In this document: piece by piece, positions 8,241 to 15,506 of the stretch
How the letters are laid out: every line of letters begins with the position of its first letter
Numbering within the stretch: the first letter of the stretch is position 1
Origin: an uncultured Anaerolineaceae bacterium
GTDB lineage: Bacteria; Chloroflexota; Anaerolineae; Promineifilales; Promineifilaceae
DNA length: 36,798 bases
Assembly: GCA_937967805.1 (NCBI GenBank)
Contig: CALBTC010000452.1
Location: forward strand, 1-36,798
Direction of reading: 5' to 3'
The notes under the pieces: generated by a model
Database searches by the model: none
What the model saw: the letters and a program-made list of their open reading frames with translations, nothing else
Told to the model about the DNA's origin: nothing
Program-made: the position numbers and the translations under genes

Positions 8241-8279
8241 AAAGCGCCCTGGGCCGGCTGGCTCCAGAGCGCTTTTTTT
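8241..8279 (+). terminator. Intrinsic terminator after efp
   Basis: AAAGCGC at 8241-8247 pairs with GCGCTTT at 8269-8275, extended by CCTGG/CCAG, and is followed by a run of seven Ts. It lies 28 bases past the efp stop. Confidence 0.88.
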
Positions 8280-8299
8280 GTTTTGCAACAAGGAAGTTA

Positions 8300-8329
8300 T
8301 TGCTATTTCCCCCTGGATTATGCTATAGT
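8300..8329 (+). promoter_or_regulatory. Putative sigma70-type promoter for LysM gene
   Basis: TTGCTA (8300-8305), an 18-base spacer, then TATAGT (8324-8329) preceded by TGC, an extended -10 element. It lies about 95 bases before the LysM gene start. Confidence 0.55.
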
Positions 8330-8423
8330 GCCAGCAGAGTTTTATGTTAATATACGGCAGGCAACGGCGGGCGACACGGCCGTTCCCCAACCTGCCACCG
8401 GCTACTTCTAGGAGGTCTTCTTC

Positions 8424-8888
8424 ATGAAAAAGGGTGTGTTTTCTTCGTTCCGCAGGATAGCACTCCTGCTGCTGCTTTTCGGGCTGCTGCTTGGTGTGAC
8501 GGCCAACGTCTCCACCGCCCATGCCGCCCCTAAAGAAGCTCCCGCCGAAAGCTACGGCTTCTACCATACGGTGCGCTACGGGGAGACGCTCTCCCTCATT
8601 GCCGTCACCTACGGCGTCACCGTGCATGATTTGCTGGTAGCAAATCCACACATTGTGAACCCTCATCTAATTTATTACGGCACGGTGATCTTCATTCCGC
8701 ATCATCACGCGCCGGCGCCCGCACCGCCGCCGCAGCGATATTGTCGCTACTACCACACCGTGCGCTATGGCGACAACCTGATCAATCTCGGCCTTTGGTA
8801 CGGCATCAGTCCCTACACCATTGCCGAGGCCAACAACATTTACAATCTTAATCGAATTTACGCCGGGCAATCGCTCTGCATCCCCTAA
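8424..8888 (+). CDS. Exported double-LysM protein
   Basis: A 154-residue protein. Residues 1-34 are a signal peptide (hydrophobic LLLLLFGLLLGV, cleavage near AHAAP). LysM1 spans about 47-92, starting YHTVRYGETLSLIAVTYGVT and ending VIFIP. An HH/AP-rich linker follows, then LysM2 at about 109-154, starting YHTVRYGDNLINLGLWYGIS and ending with the terminal IP. LysM domains bind the N-acetylglucosamine of peptidoglycan or related glycans. With no catalytic domain, the protein is likely a wall- or envelope-associated binder. The SD AGGAGG is strong, and the gene is monocistronic with its own promoter and terminator. Confidence 0.88.
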   Translation: MKKGVFSSFRRIALLLLLFGLLLGVTANVSTAHAAPKEAPAESYGFYHTVRYGETLSLIAVTYGVTVHDLLVANPHIVNPHLIYYGTVIFIPHHHAPAPAPPPQRYCRYYHTVRYGDNLINLGLWYGISPYTIAEANNIYNLNRIYAGQSLCIP

Positions 8889-8897
8889 AGCATTTTT

Positions 8898-8937
8898 AGA
8901 TTGGTCCAATCTGGCAGATTGGACCAATCTATTTTTG
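8898..8937. terminator. Strong hairpin terminator between convergent LysM gene and leuS
   Basis: Two 15-base arms (8898-8912 and 8916-8930) are perfect complements with a 3-base loop and are followed by ATTTTTG. The T-run favours the plus strand. Confidence 0.85.
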
Positions 8938-8938
8938 T

Positions 8939-11479
8939 TTACACCACGATATTCACCAGCTTTTGCGGCACGACAATGATTTTGCGAATCGGTTGGCCGC
9001 TGATGTGAGCCTGGACATTGGGGCATGTTACGGCCGTTTCCTTCACCAGATCCACCGGCGCATCCGCCGCCACCGTCATTCGGTCCCGAACTTTACCGTT
9101 CACCTGCACCACGATCGTAATCTCCTCATCCTGCGTCATGGCTTCGTCATAGCCGGGCCAGGACTGCCCATGCACCGATTCGGTGTTGCCCAGCACAGCC
9201 TGCCACACTTCTTCGGCCACAAACGGGGCAAAGGGGGCCAGCAGCCGGACCGTCGTGCCAATAGCCTCTTGCCACGCTTCATGGCCAATCGCCTGCTCAC
9301 GCGCTTCATACAGATAGTTCAGATATTCCATCAGGCCGGCAACGGCCGTGTTAAAGCGAAACGCCTCCATATCCTGCGTAATCCGCTGCACAACCTTGTG
9401 CCGCATCCGCACAAACTCGGCCTCAGATGCTTTTTCTCCGCGCCTCCGCGCCTCTGCGTTGGTTTTTGCTACAGCCAGCTGCCAAAACCGCTCAACAAAC
9501 CGTACCGGCCCGCGAATGCCCACATCGTCCCAGGTCACGTCGGCGTCAAACGGTCCCAGGAAAACGACGTACAGCCGCAGCGCGTCGGTGCCGTGTTGAG
9601 CAATCACCTCATCTGGCGTGACGACGTTGCCGCGCGATTTGGACATGCGACGGCCGTCCAGCGGCGACGACAGCACGCCCTGGTTGCGCAGCTCGGTAAA
9701 CGGTTCCACAAAGTCGATCAATCCGGCATCGGCCATCACTTTGGTCCAGAAGCGGGCGTACAGCAGGTGCAGCACGGCGTGCTCCGCCCCGCCCACGTAG
9801 ATGTCCACCGGCAGCCAGCGCCGCACCGCCGCCGGATCAAACGGGCTGTCGTCGTAATGCGGGTTGGCAAAGCGCAGGAAGTACCAGGAAGAGCAGGCAA
9901 AGCCGTCCATCGTGTCTGTTTCGCGCTGCGCCGGTCCGCCACACTGGGGACAAGTGGTGTTCACCCATTCTGCGATGTGGGCCAGGGGGGAACGGCCGTC
10001 GCCCGTCGGGGCAAAATTATCGGTCTCCGGCAGCAGGACGGGCAGATCTTCTTCAGGCACGGGCACCGGGCCACACTCGGGGCAATGCACGATGGGAATG
10101 GGCGCACCCCAGTAGCGCTGACGCGAAATCAGCCAGTCGCGCAGCTTGTAGGTTACCTGTGGCCGGCCTTTGTCCTGGGCTTGCAGAGCGTCGGTAATCG
10201 CCTGAATCGCTTCCTGCGAAGATTGTCCCGAGAATTGGCCAGAGTTGACCAGACGGCCGTATCCCGTAAAGCAGCCTTCCACTTCTTCGCCATTTTCTGG
10301 CGCACCATCCTCCGGCTCAATCACCGGCACGATGGGCAGATCGTACGCCTGGGCAAAGGCAAAGTCACGGCTGTCGTGGGCCGGCACGCCCATCACCGCG
10401 CCGCTGCCATAGCCGGGCAGGACGTAATCCGCCACCCAAATGGGCACCGGCTCACCCGTGATTGGATGTGTTGCATACGCCCCGGTAAAGACGCCGGTTT
10501 GCATCTTGTCTGATGACGTGCGGTCAATCTCTGTTTTGCGTTTGGCCTGCTCAATGTAGGTGGAAACGGCCGTCTTCTGCGCATCCGTCACAATCTGCTC
10601 TACCAGCGGATGCTCCGGCGCTATGGCAATAAAGCTCACACCAAACAGCGTATCGACCCGCGTGGTAAAGGTCTTAATTTCAAAAGCTTCATCAACAGAT
10701 TTATCAGATTGAGAACTAATCTGCGTAATCTGCGTAATCTGCGGATTTTCAACCTCAAAAATAACTTCGGTCCCTGCGGAACGGCCGATCCAGTTGCGCT
10801 GCATCGTCTTGATATTTTCCGGCCAGTTCACTGTGTTCAGGTCGGCCAGCAGCCGGTCGGCGTACTCTGTGATTTTGAAATACCATTGGGCCAGCTCTTT
10901 TTTGGTCACCTCGCTGCCGCAGCGCCAGCACCTGCCCTGCTCGACTTGCTCGTTGGCCAGGATGGTCTGGCAAGAGGGGCACCACCATTGGCTGCCCGGC
11001 GCCCGGTAGGCCAGCCCGCGCTTGTGCAGCAGCAGGAAAAACCATTGCGTCCACTTGTAATAGTTTGGGAAAGTGGCGTTGATCTCGCGCGACCAGTCGT
11101 AGGAGCATTCCATCTCCTTCATTTGCCGCCGGTAAGTGTCGGTAAACAGTTCGGTGCTTTCACGGGGATGGATGTTGTGCTGGATGGCGTAATTTTCGGC
11201 GGGCAGCCCAAAAGCATCCCAACCCATCGGGTGCAGCACGTTGAATCCCTGCATCCGCTTGTAGCGGCTAACGATACAGGTGGGCACATAGTTGCGGGCG
11301 TGCCCTACGGACAGTCCGGCTCCGGACGGATAAGGGAAGAAATCCAGAATGTAGATATCTGGTTTGCCAGGATCGTTACCCGTCTGGTACAAGTTTTGCG
11401 CTTCCCAGATGGGTCGCCACTTTTTCTCGACGGCCTGGGGATTGTAACGGCCGTTTGTCTCATTCGTTTGTTTTGTCAT
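8939..11479 (-). CDS. leuS: Leucyl-tRNA synthetase
   Basis: An 846-residue class I synthetase. The HIGH-type motif is SVGHARN, where Ser replaces the first His. The CP1 editing domain contains FTTRVDTLFG, GTGAVMGVPAHDSRDFAFA-like sequence and the WADYVLPGYGSG segment. The KMSKS loop is RRMSKSRGNVV, and C-terminal anticodon-binding and FVAEEVWQ segments follow. It charges tRNA-Leu in the cytoplasm. The ATG at 11479 is chosen because the SD GAGG lies 7 bases upstream; the longer frame from 11590 has no support. Two insertions are encoded by dispersed repeats: ITQITQI just before FTTRVDTLFG, and AEARRRGEKASEAEF before the anticodon domain. Confidence 0.97.
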   Translation of the reverse strand: MTKQTNETNGRYNPQAVEKKWRPIWEAQNLYQTGNDPGKPDIYILDFFPYPSGAGLSVGHARNYVPTCIVSRYKRMQGFNVLHPMGWDAFGLPAENYAIQHNIHPRESTELFTDTYRRQMKEMECSYDWSREINATFPNYYKWTQWFFLLLHKRGLAYRAPGSQWWCPSCQTILANEQVEQGRCWRCGSEVTKKELAQWYFKITEYADRLLADLNTVNWPENIKTMQRNWIGRSAGTEVIFEVENPQITQITQISSQSDKSVDEAFEIKTFTTRVDTLFGVSFIAIAPEHPLVEQIVTDAQKTAVSTYIEQAKRKTEIDRTSSDKMQTGVFTGAYATHPITGEPVPIWVADYVLPGYGSGAVMGVPAHDSRDFAFAQAYDLPIVPVIEPEDGAPENGEEVEGCFTGYGRLVNSGQFSGQSSQEAIQAITDALQAQDKGRPQVTYKLRDWLISRQRYWGAPIPIVHCPECGPVPVPEEDLPVLLPETDNFAPTGDGRSPLAHIAEWVNTTCPQCGGPAQRETDTMDGFACSSWYFLRFANPHYDDSPFDPAAVRRWLPVDIYVGGAEHAVLHLLYARFWTKVMADAGLIDFVEPFTELRNQGVLSSPLDGRRMSKSRGNVVTPDEVIAQHGTDALRLYVVFLGPFDADVTWDDVGIRGPVRFVERFWQLAVAKTNAEARRRGEKASEAEFVRMRHKVVQRITQDMEAFRFNTAVAGLMEYLNYLYEAREQAIGHEAWQEAIGTTVRLLAPFAPFVAEEVWQAVLGNTESVHGQSWPGYDEAMTQDEEITIVVQVNGKVRDRMTVAADAPVDLVKETAVTCPNVQAHISGQPIRKIIVVPQKLVNIVV
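9436..9460. repeat. 25-bp CTCYGCGCCTCCGCG repeat, copy inside leuS
   Basis: Near-identical to the intergenic copy at 7608-7632 (23 of 25). Read in the leuS frame it encodes the charged linker NAEARRRGE. It appears to be an in-frame invasion of a tolerant surface region. Confidence 0.8.
10718..10743. repeat. 9-bp tandem repeat (CTGCGTAAT) inside leuS
   Basis: CTGCGTAAT is present as two full units plus partial units. In the leuS frame it reads ITQITQI, within an insertion of about 20 residues next to the editing-domain motif FTTRVDTLFG. Confidence 0.75.
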
Positions 11480-11544
11480 TTTAATCCTCTTAATTTTGTC
11501 AATTGTGCATCCGGTTAAACTAAAAACCCGAGTCACCTTAAAAC

Positions 11545-11612
11545 TGCCCGACAGCAGCAGGGCGCTCAGGCACACCCTGCTATTCGGCAAGCGCCGGCGC
11601 TGCTGCCGGGCT
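11545..11612. repeat. Imperfect palindrome upstream of leuS
   Basis: TGCCCGACAGCAGCAGGGCG (11545-11564) is approximately complementary to the segment ending CTGCTGCCGGGCT at 11612. It lies between the leuS start and the methyltransferase end. The rest of this gap (11480-11757) shows the REP-like element at 11711 and no gene. Confidence 0.6.
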
Positions 11613-11710
11613 TAGTAACAATAAGAGGATCCAATTTGGGGTAATGACAAAATCTGTTTTCATGATAATTATTCTTGTTAAAAGTAACCTTCGCTTGTTA
11701 CTCTCGGGTA

Positions 11711-11754
11711 GGCGGGAGTCCAGGCGCTTGGATTCCCGCCTGCGCGGGAATGAC
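11711..11754. repeat. REP-like element (ATTCCCGC...GCGGGAAT)
   Basis: Nested inverted repeats: GGCGGGAGTCC pairs with GGATTCCCGCC, and ATTCCCGC pairs with GCGGGAAT. This is the widespread bacterial repeat that gives the false peptide FPRRRES in ORF calls. It lies directly after the methyltransferase stop and could serve as its 3' hairpin. Confidence 0.75.
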
Positions 11755-11757
11755 AGT

Positions 11758-12588
11758 TTAAAGATCAAACCAGGACTGCCAATCCTGGATTTTCCGGGCG
11801 CGAATGCCCAGGAACAACGGTATTTCGGCGCTGGCCCGTTTGTCTGCTTTGAGACGGCCGTTGGCTAACTGCGCCACATCCTTCACCGGAATTTCCTGCA
11901 AGCGATCCACCAGCAAGCCGCAGTCAGACAGTCCATTGATGTAAGCTTGCAAAGGCCGGTGAAAACTTTTGGTCGTATGCCCTTTGCCACGCCCGCTGGG
12001 CTTTAGCGGCACCCGCAGCGCCGTCAGGTAGCGGTCGATGCGCCGGAAGCGCAGCTTGCGCTGTTCATCCCAACCCCAGCCGCTCTGCCGCGGGATGCGG
12101 AAGCAGGGATGGGTCATCAGAATCACCAGGCGGCCGCCGGGCTTGAGCGCCCAGGCTGCATTTTGCAGCACAACATGGAGCGGGTCCATATCTTGAATGC
12201 TGAGGAGGAAGACGGCCGTATCAAACACAGCCGCCTCAATTCCTACCACGGCGGCCAACGCCCTGGCATCACCCTGCACAAAATGCGCCTGACGATGTCG
12301 CTTTCTGGCCCTTTGTACCAGCTTTGAGCTTGCCTCAACACCGAGGTAATTCATGTCGGCATCCTGCAAGTAAGACGACAAAACCCCTTGCCCCGCGCCA
12401 ATGTCCAGCACCGTCTCACCCGCCTCAGGCTCCAGCAAATTCAGCAAGGCCGGAACAGCTATCTGCCGGTGATAGTCACTGCCTAGCTGCCCCATCCAGC
12501 CATCATACCAGGCGGCGACATCATCCCAACCGGTGGACGGGCCATGATTTTTGGTTGTTAATTTTTTCTGTTTCACGTTCATCTCCAC
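11758..12588 (-). CDS. Class I SAM-dependent methyltransferase
   Basis: A 276-residue methyltransferase from GTG 12588 (SD GGGAGG 5 bases upstream); an ATG two codons later is the alternative. Motif I is VLDIGAGQGVL (residues 60-70). An acidic motif II follows in YLGVEASSKL, then QGDARAL, and the motif LKPGGRLVILMTHPCFR, as in Methyltransf_11/25 proteins acting on small molecules. The substrate is not evident. A leader with a 33-codon ORF, two intrinsic terminators and a hairpin over the SD precedes it, so expression is probably controlled by attenuation. The C-terminal region is basic. Confidence 0.85.
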   Translation of the reverse strand: MEMNVKQKKLTTKNHGPSTGWDDVAAWYDGWMGQLGSDYHRQIAVPALLNLLEPEAGETVLDIGAGQGVLSSYLQDADMNYLGVEASSKLVQRARKRHRQAHFVQGDARALAAVVGIEAAVFDTAVFLLSIQDMDPLHVVLQNAAWALKPGGRLVILMTHPCFRIPRQSGWGWDEQRKLRFRRIDRYLTALRVPLKPSGRGKGHTTKSFHRPLQAYINGLSDCGLLVDRLQEIPVKDVAQLANGRLKADKRASAEIPLFLGIRARKIQDWQSWFDL

Positions 12589-12593
12589 AAAAT

Positions 12594-12645
12594 CCTCCCG
12601 CAGGTTCCGTTCCTAGTCATCAACTGGGCATAACCCTGCGGGAGG
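12594..12645 (-). promoter_or_regulatory. Leader hairpin covering the methyltransferase ribosome-binding site
   Basis: In the minus-strand RNA, AACCTCCCGCAGG (about 12645-12632) can pair with CCTGCGGGAGG (12604-12594), with one bulge. The second arm contains the GGGAGG SD of the methyltransferase. A closely similar hairpin lies at 31312-31370 upstream of another gene, so the element may be a mobile palindrome reused as a leader structure. Confidence 0.6.
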
Positions 12646-12683
12646 TTACCCATCTGAAGGCCGGTTTGTGCAGTTGGTGAAAC

Positions 12684-12707
12684 AAAAAACCACAGGATAG
12701 CCTGCGG
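12684..12707 (-). terminator. Second tandem intrinsic terminator in methyltransferase leader
   Basis: On the minus strand, CCGCAGG, loop CTAT, CCTGTGG and then six Ts. The seven-base stem has one G-U pair and shares its arms with the terminator at 12718-12749. Confidence 0.75.
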
Positions 12708-12717
12708 CAACAAGATC

Positions 12718-12749
12718 AAAAAAGCCACAGGGCTGGAAGCACCTGTGGC
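12718..12749 (-). terminator. First tandem intrinsic terminator in methyltransferase leader
   Basis: On the minus strand, GCCACAGG and CCTGTGGC form an 8-bp stem followed by six Ts. It lies 36 bases after the stop of the short leader ORF and well before the methyltransferase, so readthrough is needed for expression from the upstream promoter. Confidence 0.82.
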
Positions 12750-12785
12750 CTGAAAAGTTTAGAAAAGGTTTTGTGCCTAATTCAT

Positions 12786-12887
12786 TCAACCCGCGAGGTT
12801 TGCCCCAGCAACGCAACAAACACGGCTGCTAAGTAAGTGCCGTTGTGCATTTCGTAATCGTTGGGCAAACACGTAATTTGTCATCAT
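12786..12887 (-). CDS. Short ORF, putative leader peptide (33 aa) with tandem Cys codons
   Basis: The ORF starts at ATG 12887 (a second ATG follows directly) with SD AGGA six bases upstream, and encodes 33 residues. The C-terminal part reads RHLLSSRVCCVAGANLAG, with adjacent TGT TGC cysteine codons. A promoter lies just upstream (transcript start near 12906), and two intrinsic terminators follow its stop before the methyltransferase. This layout matches a transcription-attenuation leader. Cysteine-rich leader peptides that sense cysteine supply are known in mycobacteria; whether this peptide is related is unknown. A small functional protein is the alternative. Confidence 0.55.
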   Translation of the reverse strand: MMTNYVFAQRLRNAQRHLLSSRVCCVAGANLAG

Positions 12888-12912
12888 AAGGTTTCCTGAA
12901 TTAACTGCTTTG

Positions 12913-12941
12913 AGGGTAGCATACTCCTCCCCATGCGTCAA
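12913..12941 (-). promoter_or_regulatory. Sigma70-type promoter for leader peptide/methyltransferase unit
   Basis: Minus strand: TTGACG (12941-12936), 17-base spacer, TACCCT (12918-12913) with TGC directly before it (extended -10). The predicted transcript start is about 18 bases before the leader ATG. Confidence 0.65.
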
Positions 12942-12972
12942 CAGTTTGCTGTAATTTTGGATGCAAAATAAA

Positions 12973-13001
12973 TTGATCAATTAGAACAATTGTGCTATAA
13001 T
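12973..13001 (+). promoter_or_regulatory. Sigma70-type promoter for ssb
   Basis: TTGATC (12973-12978), 17-base spacer, TATAAT (12996-13001). The predicted start near 13008 leaves a leader of about 130 bases before ssb. It is divergent from the leader-peptide promoter. Confidence 0.7.
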
Positions 13002-13141
13002 TGCAGCAATGTTTTGATGGGCGCAGCGGCTTGAATTTGTCTTTTTTTAAATTGGCTAAAACGTGATATGATTCATTACCTCCGCGCGTTTTATTTCAGG
13101 CAAATTTGTGCCACAAGGATATTTCATAAGGAGAGTGTTGA

Positions 13142-13567
13142 ATGTATCAAAAGATAATTATCGTTGGGAACTTGGGTGGCGATCCCGAAATGCGGTACAT
13201 GCCAGACGGCACGGCCGTAACCAATTTTAGTGTAGCCTCTAACCGGCGCTGGACCGATGGAGCAACCGGCCAGCCTCGCGACGAAACAACCTGGTTCCGT
13301 GTTTCGGTATGGCGCAAGCAAGCTGAAACGGTGAATCAATATTTGTCGAAAGGGAGCAAGGTGCTTGTGGAAGGGCGTCTGCGCCCGGACCCGGCATCTG
13401 GCGGACCGCGCACTTATACCCGTCAGGATGGCACGGTGGGGGCCTCTTATGAGATTACGGCCGACACGGTGCGCTTCCTCAGCAGCCGGGAGGAAGATGC
13501 CAGCTACTCTGATGATGATAGCTATGAGGGTGAGCCAGCCGCAGAAGAAGACGACATTCCGTTCTAA
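13142..13567 (+). CDS. ssb: Single-stranded DNA-binding protein
   Basis: A 141-residue SSB. The OB fold covers residues about 1-108: start MYQKIIIVGNLGGDPEMRY, then FSVASNRRW and TTWFRVSVWRKQAE. A short flexible linker leads to the acidic tail ending EEDDIPF, the conserved tip that recruits replication and repair partners. It binds and protects single-stranded DNA, normally as a tetramer. The SD AAGGAG is well placed. It has a strong promoter and a terminator of its own, so it is probably monocistronic. Length is slightly shorter than E. coli SSB because the linker is short. Confidence 0.95.
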   Translation: MYQKIIIVGNLGGDPEMRYMPDGTAVTNFSVASNRRWTDGATGQPRDETTWFRVSVWRKQAETVNQYLSKGSKVLVEGRLRPDPASGGPRTYTRQDGTVGASYEITADTVRFLSSREEDASYSDDDSYEGEPAAEEDDIPF

Positions 13568-13591
13568 ATTGAACACATTTTGAAAAATTTG

Positions 13592-13629
13592 AAACGGCCG
13601 TATCCCTGTTGGGACACGGCCGTTTTTTT
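13592..13629 (+). terminator. Intrinsic terminator of ssb built from two ACGGCCGT copies
   Basis: AAACGGCCGT (13592-13601) and ACGGCCGTTT (13616-13625) form the stem together with TCCC/GGGA, loop TGTT, followed by seven Ts. The dispersed octamer is used here as a terminator stem. Confidence 0.88.
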
Positions 13630-13640
13630 GTTACCGATTA

Positions 13641-13708
13641 AGCCAAAAGCTCAGCCAGCTCCACATCGGTTAGTTGACAGGCAATGGGTATGTCGTTGCG
13701 GGCGCTTA
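13641..13708 (-). pseudogene. Possible gene remnant downstream of arsM
   Basis: In a frame different from arsM, just past its stop, the minus strand reads ARNDIPIACQLTDVELAELLA and then a stop codon. The composition is protein-like and recalls the start of small proteins with an IPVACxLT motif, but there is no start codon and only about 22 codons. It is best read as a remnant left by deletion, or a coincidence. Confidence 0.3.
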
Positions 13709-14506
13709 TGAAGCAGCTCCGGGCTTTACGGCCGTAATCCGCGCACTAAAAATCTCGGCCGGCCCCGCATGGGGTTCCACATTCGCCAATTCCACATCCG
13801 CATCACCCTTCTTTTGGATAGAAACCTGGCTAAACCCGGCCGCCCGCATCCAGGCGGCCATATCGGCCACATCCTCCGCCCCGGTAATGCAGCCGGCCCA
13901 GGCAGACATGTCGGCCCGCTTCTGCGCCGTGAACTTGCCCCGAGTGACCATGTCAGACACGGCCAACCGGCCACCGGGCTTGAGAACGCGGAACGCTTCC
14001 TGGAAAACGGCCGCTTTGTCCGGGCTCAAATTAATCACACAGTTGGAAATAATCACGTCTACGCTGTTGTCGTCCACCGGCAGCGCCTCGATTTGGCCCT
14101 GACGGAACTCCACATGCTCGACGCCCAATTTTGCTTTGTTCCGATTCGCTTTTTCCAACATTGCCGGCGTCATATCCACGCCAATGACGTGGCCGGTTGG
14201 CCCCACGCGGTCTGCCGCCAAAAAGCAGTCGATGCCGCCGCCGGAACCCAGGTCCAGCACCGTTTGGCCCGGCTCCAGGCTGGCGATGGCGATGGGATCG
14301 CCACAGCCCAGCGACAGCCCGGTAACGTCGGCGGGCAGTTGACTGACGTCTACATCGTAAAGCTCTGCGCCGCAGCCGCATTCTTCGACGTAATCGGCTC
14401 CGGCGTCGGCAGCGCAGCAGCCCGTTTGGAAATCGGTGGCGATACGGCCGTACCGTTCCTGCACCGCCAGATGAATCTGTTCATTTGAAGCTGTTTTTGT
14501 TGTCAT
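13706..14506 (-). CDS. arsM: Arsenite S-adenosylmethionine methyltransferase
   Basis: A 266-residue ArsM-type enzyme. Motif I is [16 protein letters not shown] (83-98), preceded by SLGCGDP. The cysteines expected to bind As(III) are present: C68 in the LGCGDP segment, C156 in [11 protein letters not shown] and C206 in GCITGA. An N-terminal CC (C30/C31) and ECGCG add further thiols. ArsM turns arsenite into methylated arsenicals using SAM and thiols. It follows arsR by 67 bases in the same direction, a normal detoxification pair. A small GCCC/GGGC hairpin with a T-run lies in that gap and could reduce readthrough. No arsenite efflux gene is nearby. Confidence 0.93.
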   Translation of the reverse strand: MTTKTASNEQIHLAVQERYGRIATDFQTGCCAADAGADYVEECGCGAELYDVDVSQLPADVTGLSLGCGDPIAIASLEPGQTVLDLGSGGGIDCFLAADRVGPTGHVIGVDMTPAMLEKANRNKAKLGVEHVEFRQGQIEALPVDDNSVDVIISNCVINLSPDKAAVFQEAFRVLKPGGRLAVSDMVTRGKFTAQKRADMSAWAGCITGAEDVADMAAWMRAAGFSQVSIQKKGDADVELANVEPHAGPAEIFSARITAVKPGAAS

Positions 14507-14573
14507 TTTTCACCTCACATTGATAGTTGTCTATATGTTTGGGCAAAAAAATTTGCCCTCAAAAAAGGGCACC

Positions 14574-14885
14574 CTACTTTACAACAACGGAATCGATGCT
14601 GACTTCGGGCGCAAATTTTTGCATAAGGGTGCCGCAGCAAAACGCCACGGCATCCTGGTTTAAGGAGTAAAAGATTTGTTTGCCTTCGCGCCGGGTGTGC
14701 ACCAGTCCGGCCTCACGCAAAATGGACAAATGATGGGACACCGTCGGCTGCGAGACGCCGCCCAACAGATCAACCACATCGCTGACACACAACCAGGTGC
14801 AGCAGAGGTGGTTCATAATCTTTTGTCGGGTTTCGTCGGCAATCGCTTTGCCAAAGGTAATTGGGTCTGTCATCGTATTTGTCAT
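14574..14885 (-). CDS. arsR: ArsR-family arsenic-responsive repressor
   Basis: A 103-residue winged-helix protein from the ATG at 14885; a TTG at 14900 gives 108 and the ATG at 14873 gives 99. The TTG is almost at the predicted transcript start and is disfavoured. The HTH is GVSQPTVSHHLSILREAGLV, with the beta-wing RREGKQIFYSLN. Cysteines C28, C29 and C33 (HLCCTWLC) sit where ArsR sensors bind As(III), and an FCC pair lies near the C-terminus. It should repress arsR-arsM and release DNA when As(III) binds. A palindromic operator overlaps its start region. There is no clear SD, so translation may be near-leaderless. Confidence 0.9.
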   Translation of the reverse strand: MTNTMTDPITFGKAIADETRQKIMNHLCCTWLCVSDVVDLLGGVSQPTVSHHLSILREAGLVHTRREGKQIFYSLNQDAVAFCCGTLMQKFAPEVSIDSVVVK

Positions 14886-14905
14886 ATCGAAGATCGTCAA
14901 TATGA
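14882..14905. promoter_or_regulatory. Putative ArsR operator
   Basis: The imperfect palindrome has arms TCATATCGA and TCAATATGA separated by six bases (8 of 9 positions matched). It spans the predicted transcript start and the arsR start codon region, the usual position of ArsR/SmtB operators. Confidence 0.6.
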
Positions 14906-14909
14906 CAGC

Positions 14910-14937
14910 ATTATAAACGATGGTTTGTTTTTGTCAA
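14910..14937 (-). promoter_or_regulatory. Consensus sigma70-type promoter for arsR-arsM
   Basis: Minus strand: TTGACA (14937-14932), 16-base spacer, TATAAT (14915-14910). Both boxes are perfect consensus. The operator-like palindrome begins five bases downstream. Confidence 0.82.
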
Positions 14938-15034
14938 GCGGCCGTTTCTGCATTCTGCCTATTCAGTTTGCTAAAACATGCGAAATCAATTTGAGGGGGT
15001 TACAAAACAAAATCTTTTGGGGTAGAGAAAAAGA

Positions 15035-15406
15035 TTAATAAGCTGCTTCATACACTCGTTCAACAAGCTCAATTGAGTTTCCGTCTGGATCAAGAATGCC
15101 ACAATAGCGCTCATCCGCTTCTTCGCTAATTTCTTCCATTTGCGTTGCCCCAGCGCGAATGGCTACAGAAAGGGCTGTTTCTAAATTTGGAACCAAAAAA
15201 CTAAGCTGATGGCGACTATTCTCCGATTGAATTCCAAGCATCTCGTTTGGTGCAAGCGTAACACTTACATTTCCCATTCGCCCCTGGTAAAAAGTAAAAT
15301 CGCCGACGGACATAGGTGAAAGATTCGCATTTAAGACTTTTCGATAAAAATTCACCATTTGGGGCATATTAATTGTGGCAATCGCCATTCTTCCCAGGGA
15401 GACCAT
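15035..15406 (-). CDS. VOC (glyoxalase/bleomycin-resistance fold) protein
   Basis: A 123-residue single VOC domain. Two beta-alpha-beta-beta-beta modules are visible: ATINMPQMVNFYRKVLNANL at the start, and QLSFLVPNLETALSVAIRAG then ILDPDGNSIELVER in the second half. A metal-binding Glu is likely in the terminal NSIELVE strand; a matching His occurs in SRHQLSF. The family covers glyoxalases, dioxygenases and drug-binding proteins, and the substrate cannot be told here. The SD AGGAGA is good, and a promoter lies about 65 bases upstream. The gene is monocistronic and ends just beyond the arsR promoter. Confidence 0.85.
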   Translation of the reverse strand: MVSLGRMAIATINMPQMVNFYRKVLNANLSPMSVGDFTFYQGRMGNVSVTLAPNEMLGIQSENSRHQLSFLVPNLETALSVAIRAGATQMEEISEEADERYCGILDPDGNSIELVERVYEAAY

Positions 15407-15469
15407 AGTTAATTCTCCTAAAATAATAAAAAACTAGATGTTAGTACATTTGATTTAAAGCACACGAAT

Positions 15470-15499
15470 ATTATATAGCACAAACGTTCTAGTCGTCAA
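15470..15499 (-). promoter_or_regulatory. Sigma70-type promoter for the VOC gene
   Basis: Minus strand: TTGACG (15499-15494), 18-base spacer, TATAAT (15475-15470). Confidence 0.68.
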
Positions 15500-15506
15500 C
15501 CCCTTT

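Noticed and set aside
8963..10513. 516-codon open frame on the plus strand, antisense to leuS
   Set aside because: It is the mirror of a high-GC coding region. It has an Arg/His-rich composition without domain motifs, while leuS on the other strand matches its family throughout.
11580..11768. 62-codon frame containing FPRRRES
   Set aside because: This peptide is the known translation artefact of the ATTCCCGC REP-like repeat.
14507..14573. Possible terminator separating arsR and arsM
   Set aside because: The stem is only four base pairs (GCCC/GGGC). It may attenuate slightly but is too weak to call as a terminator.
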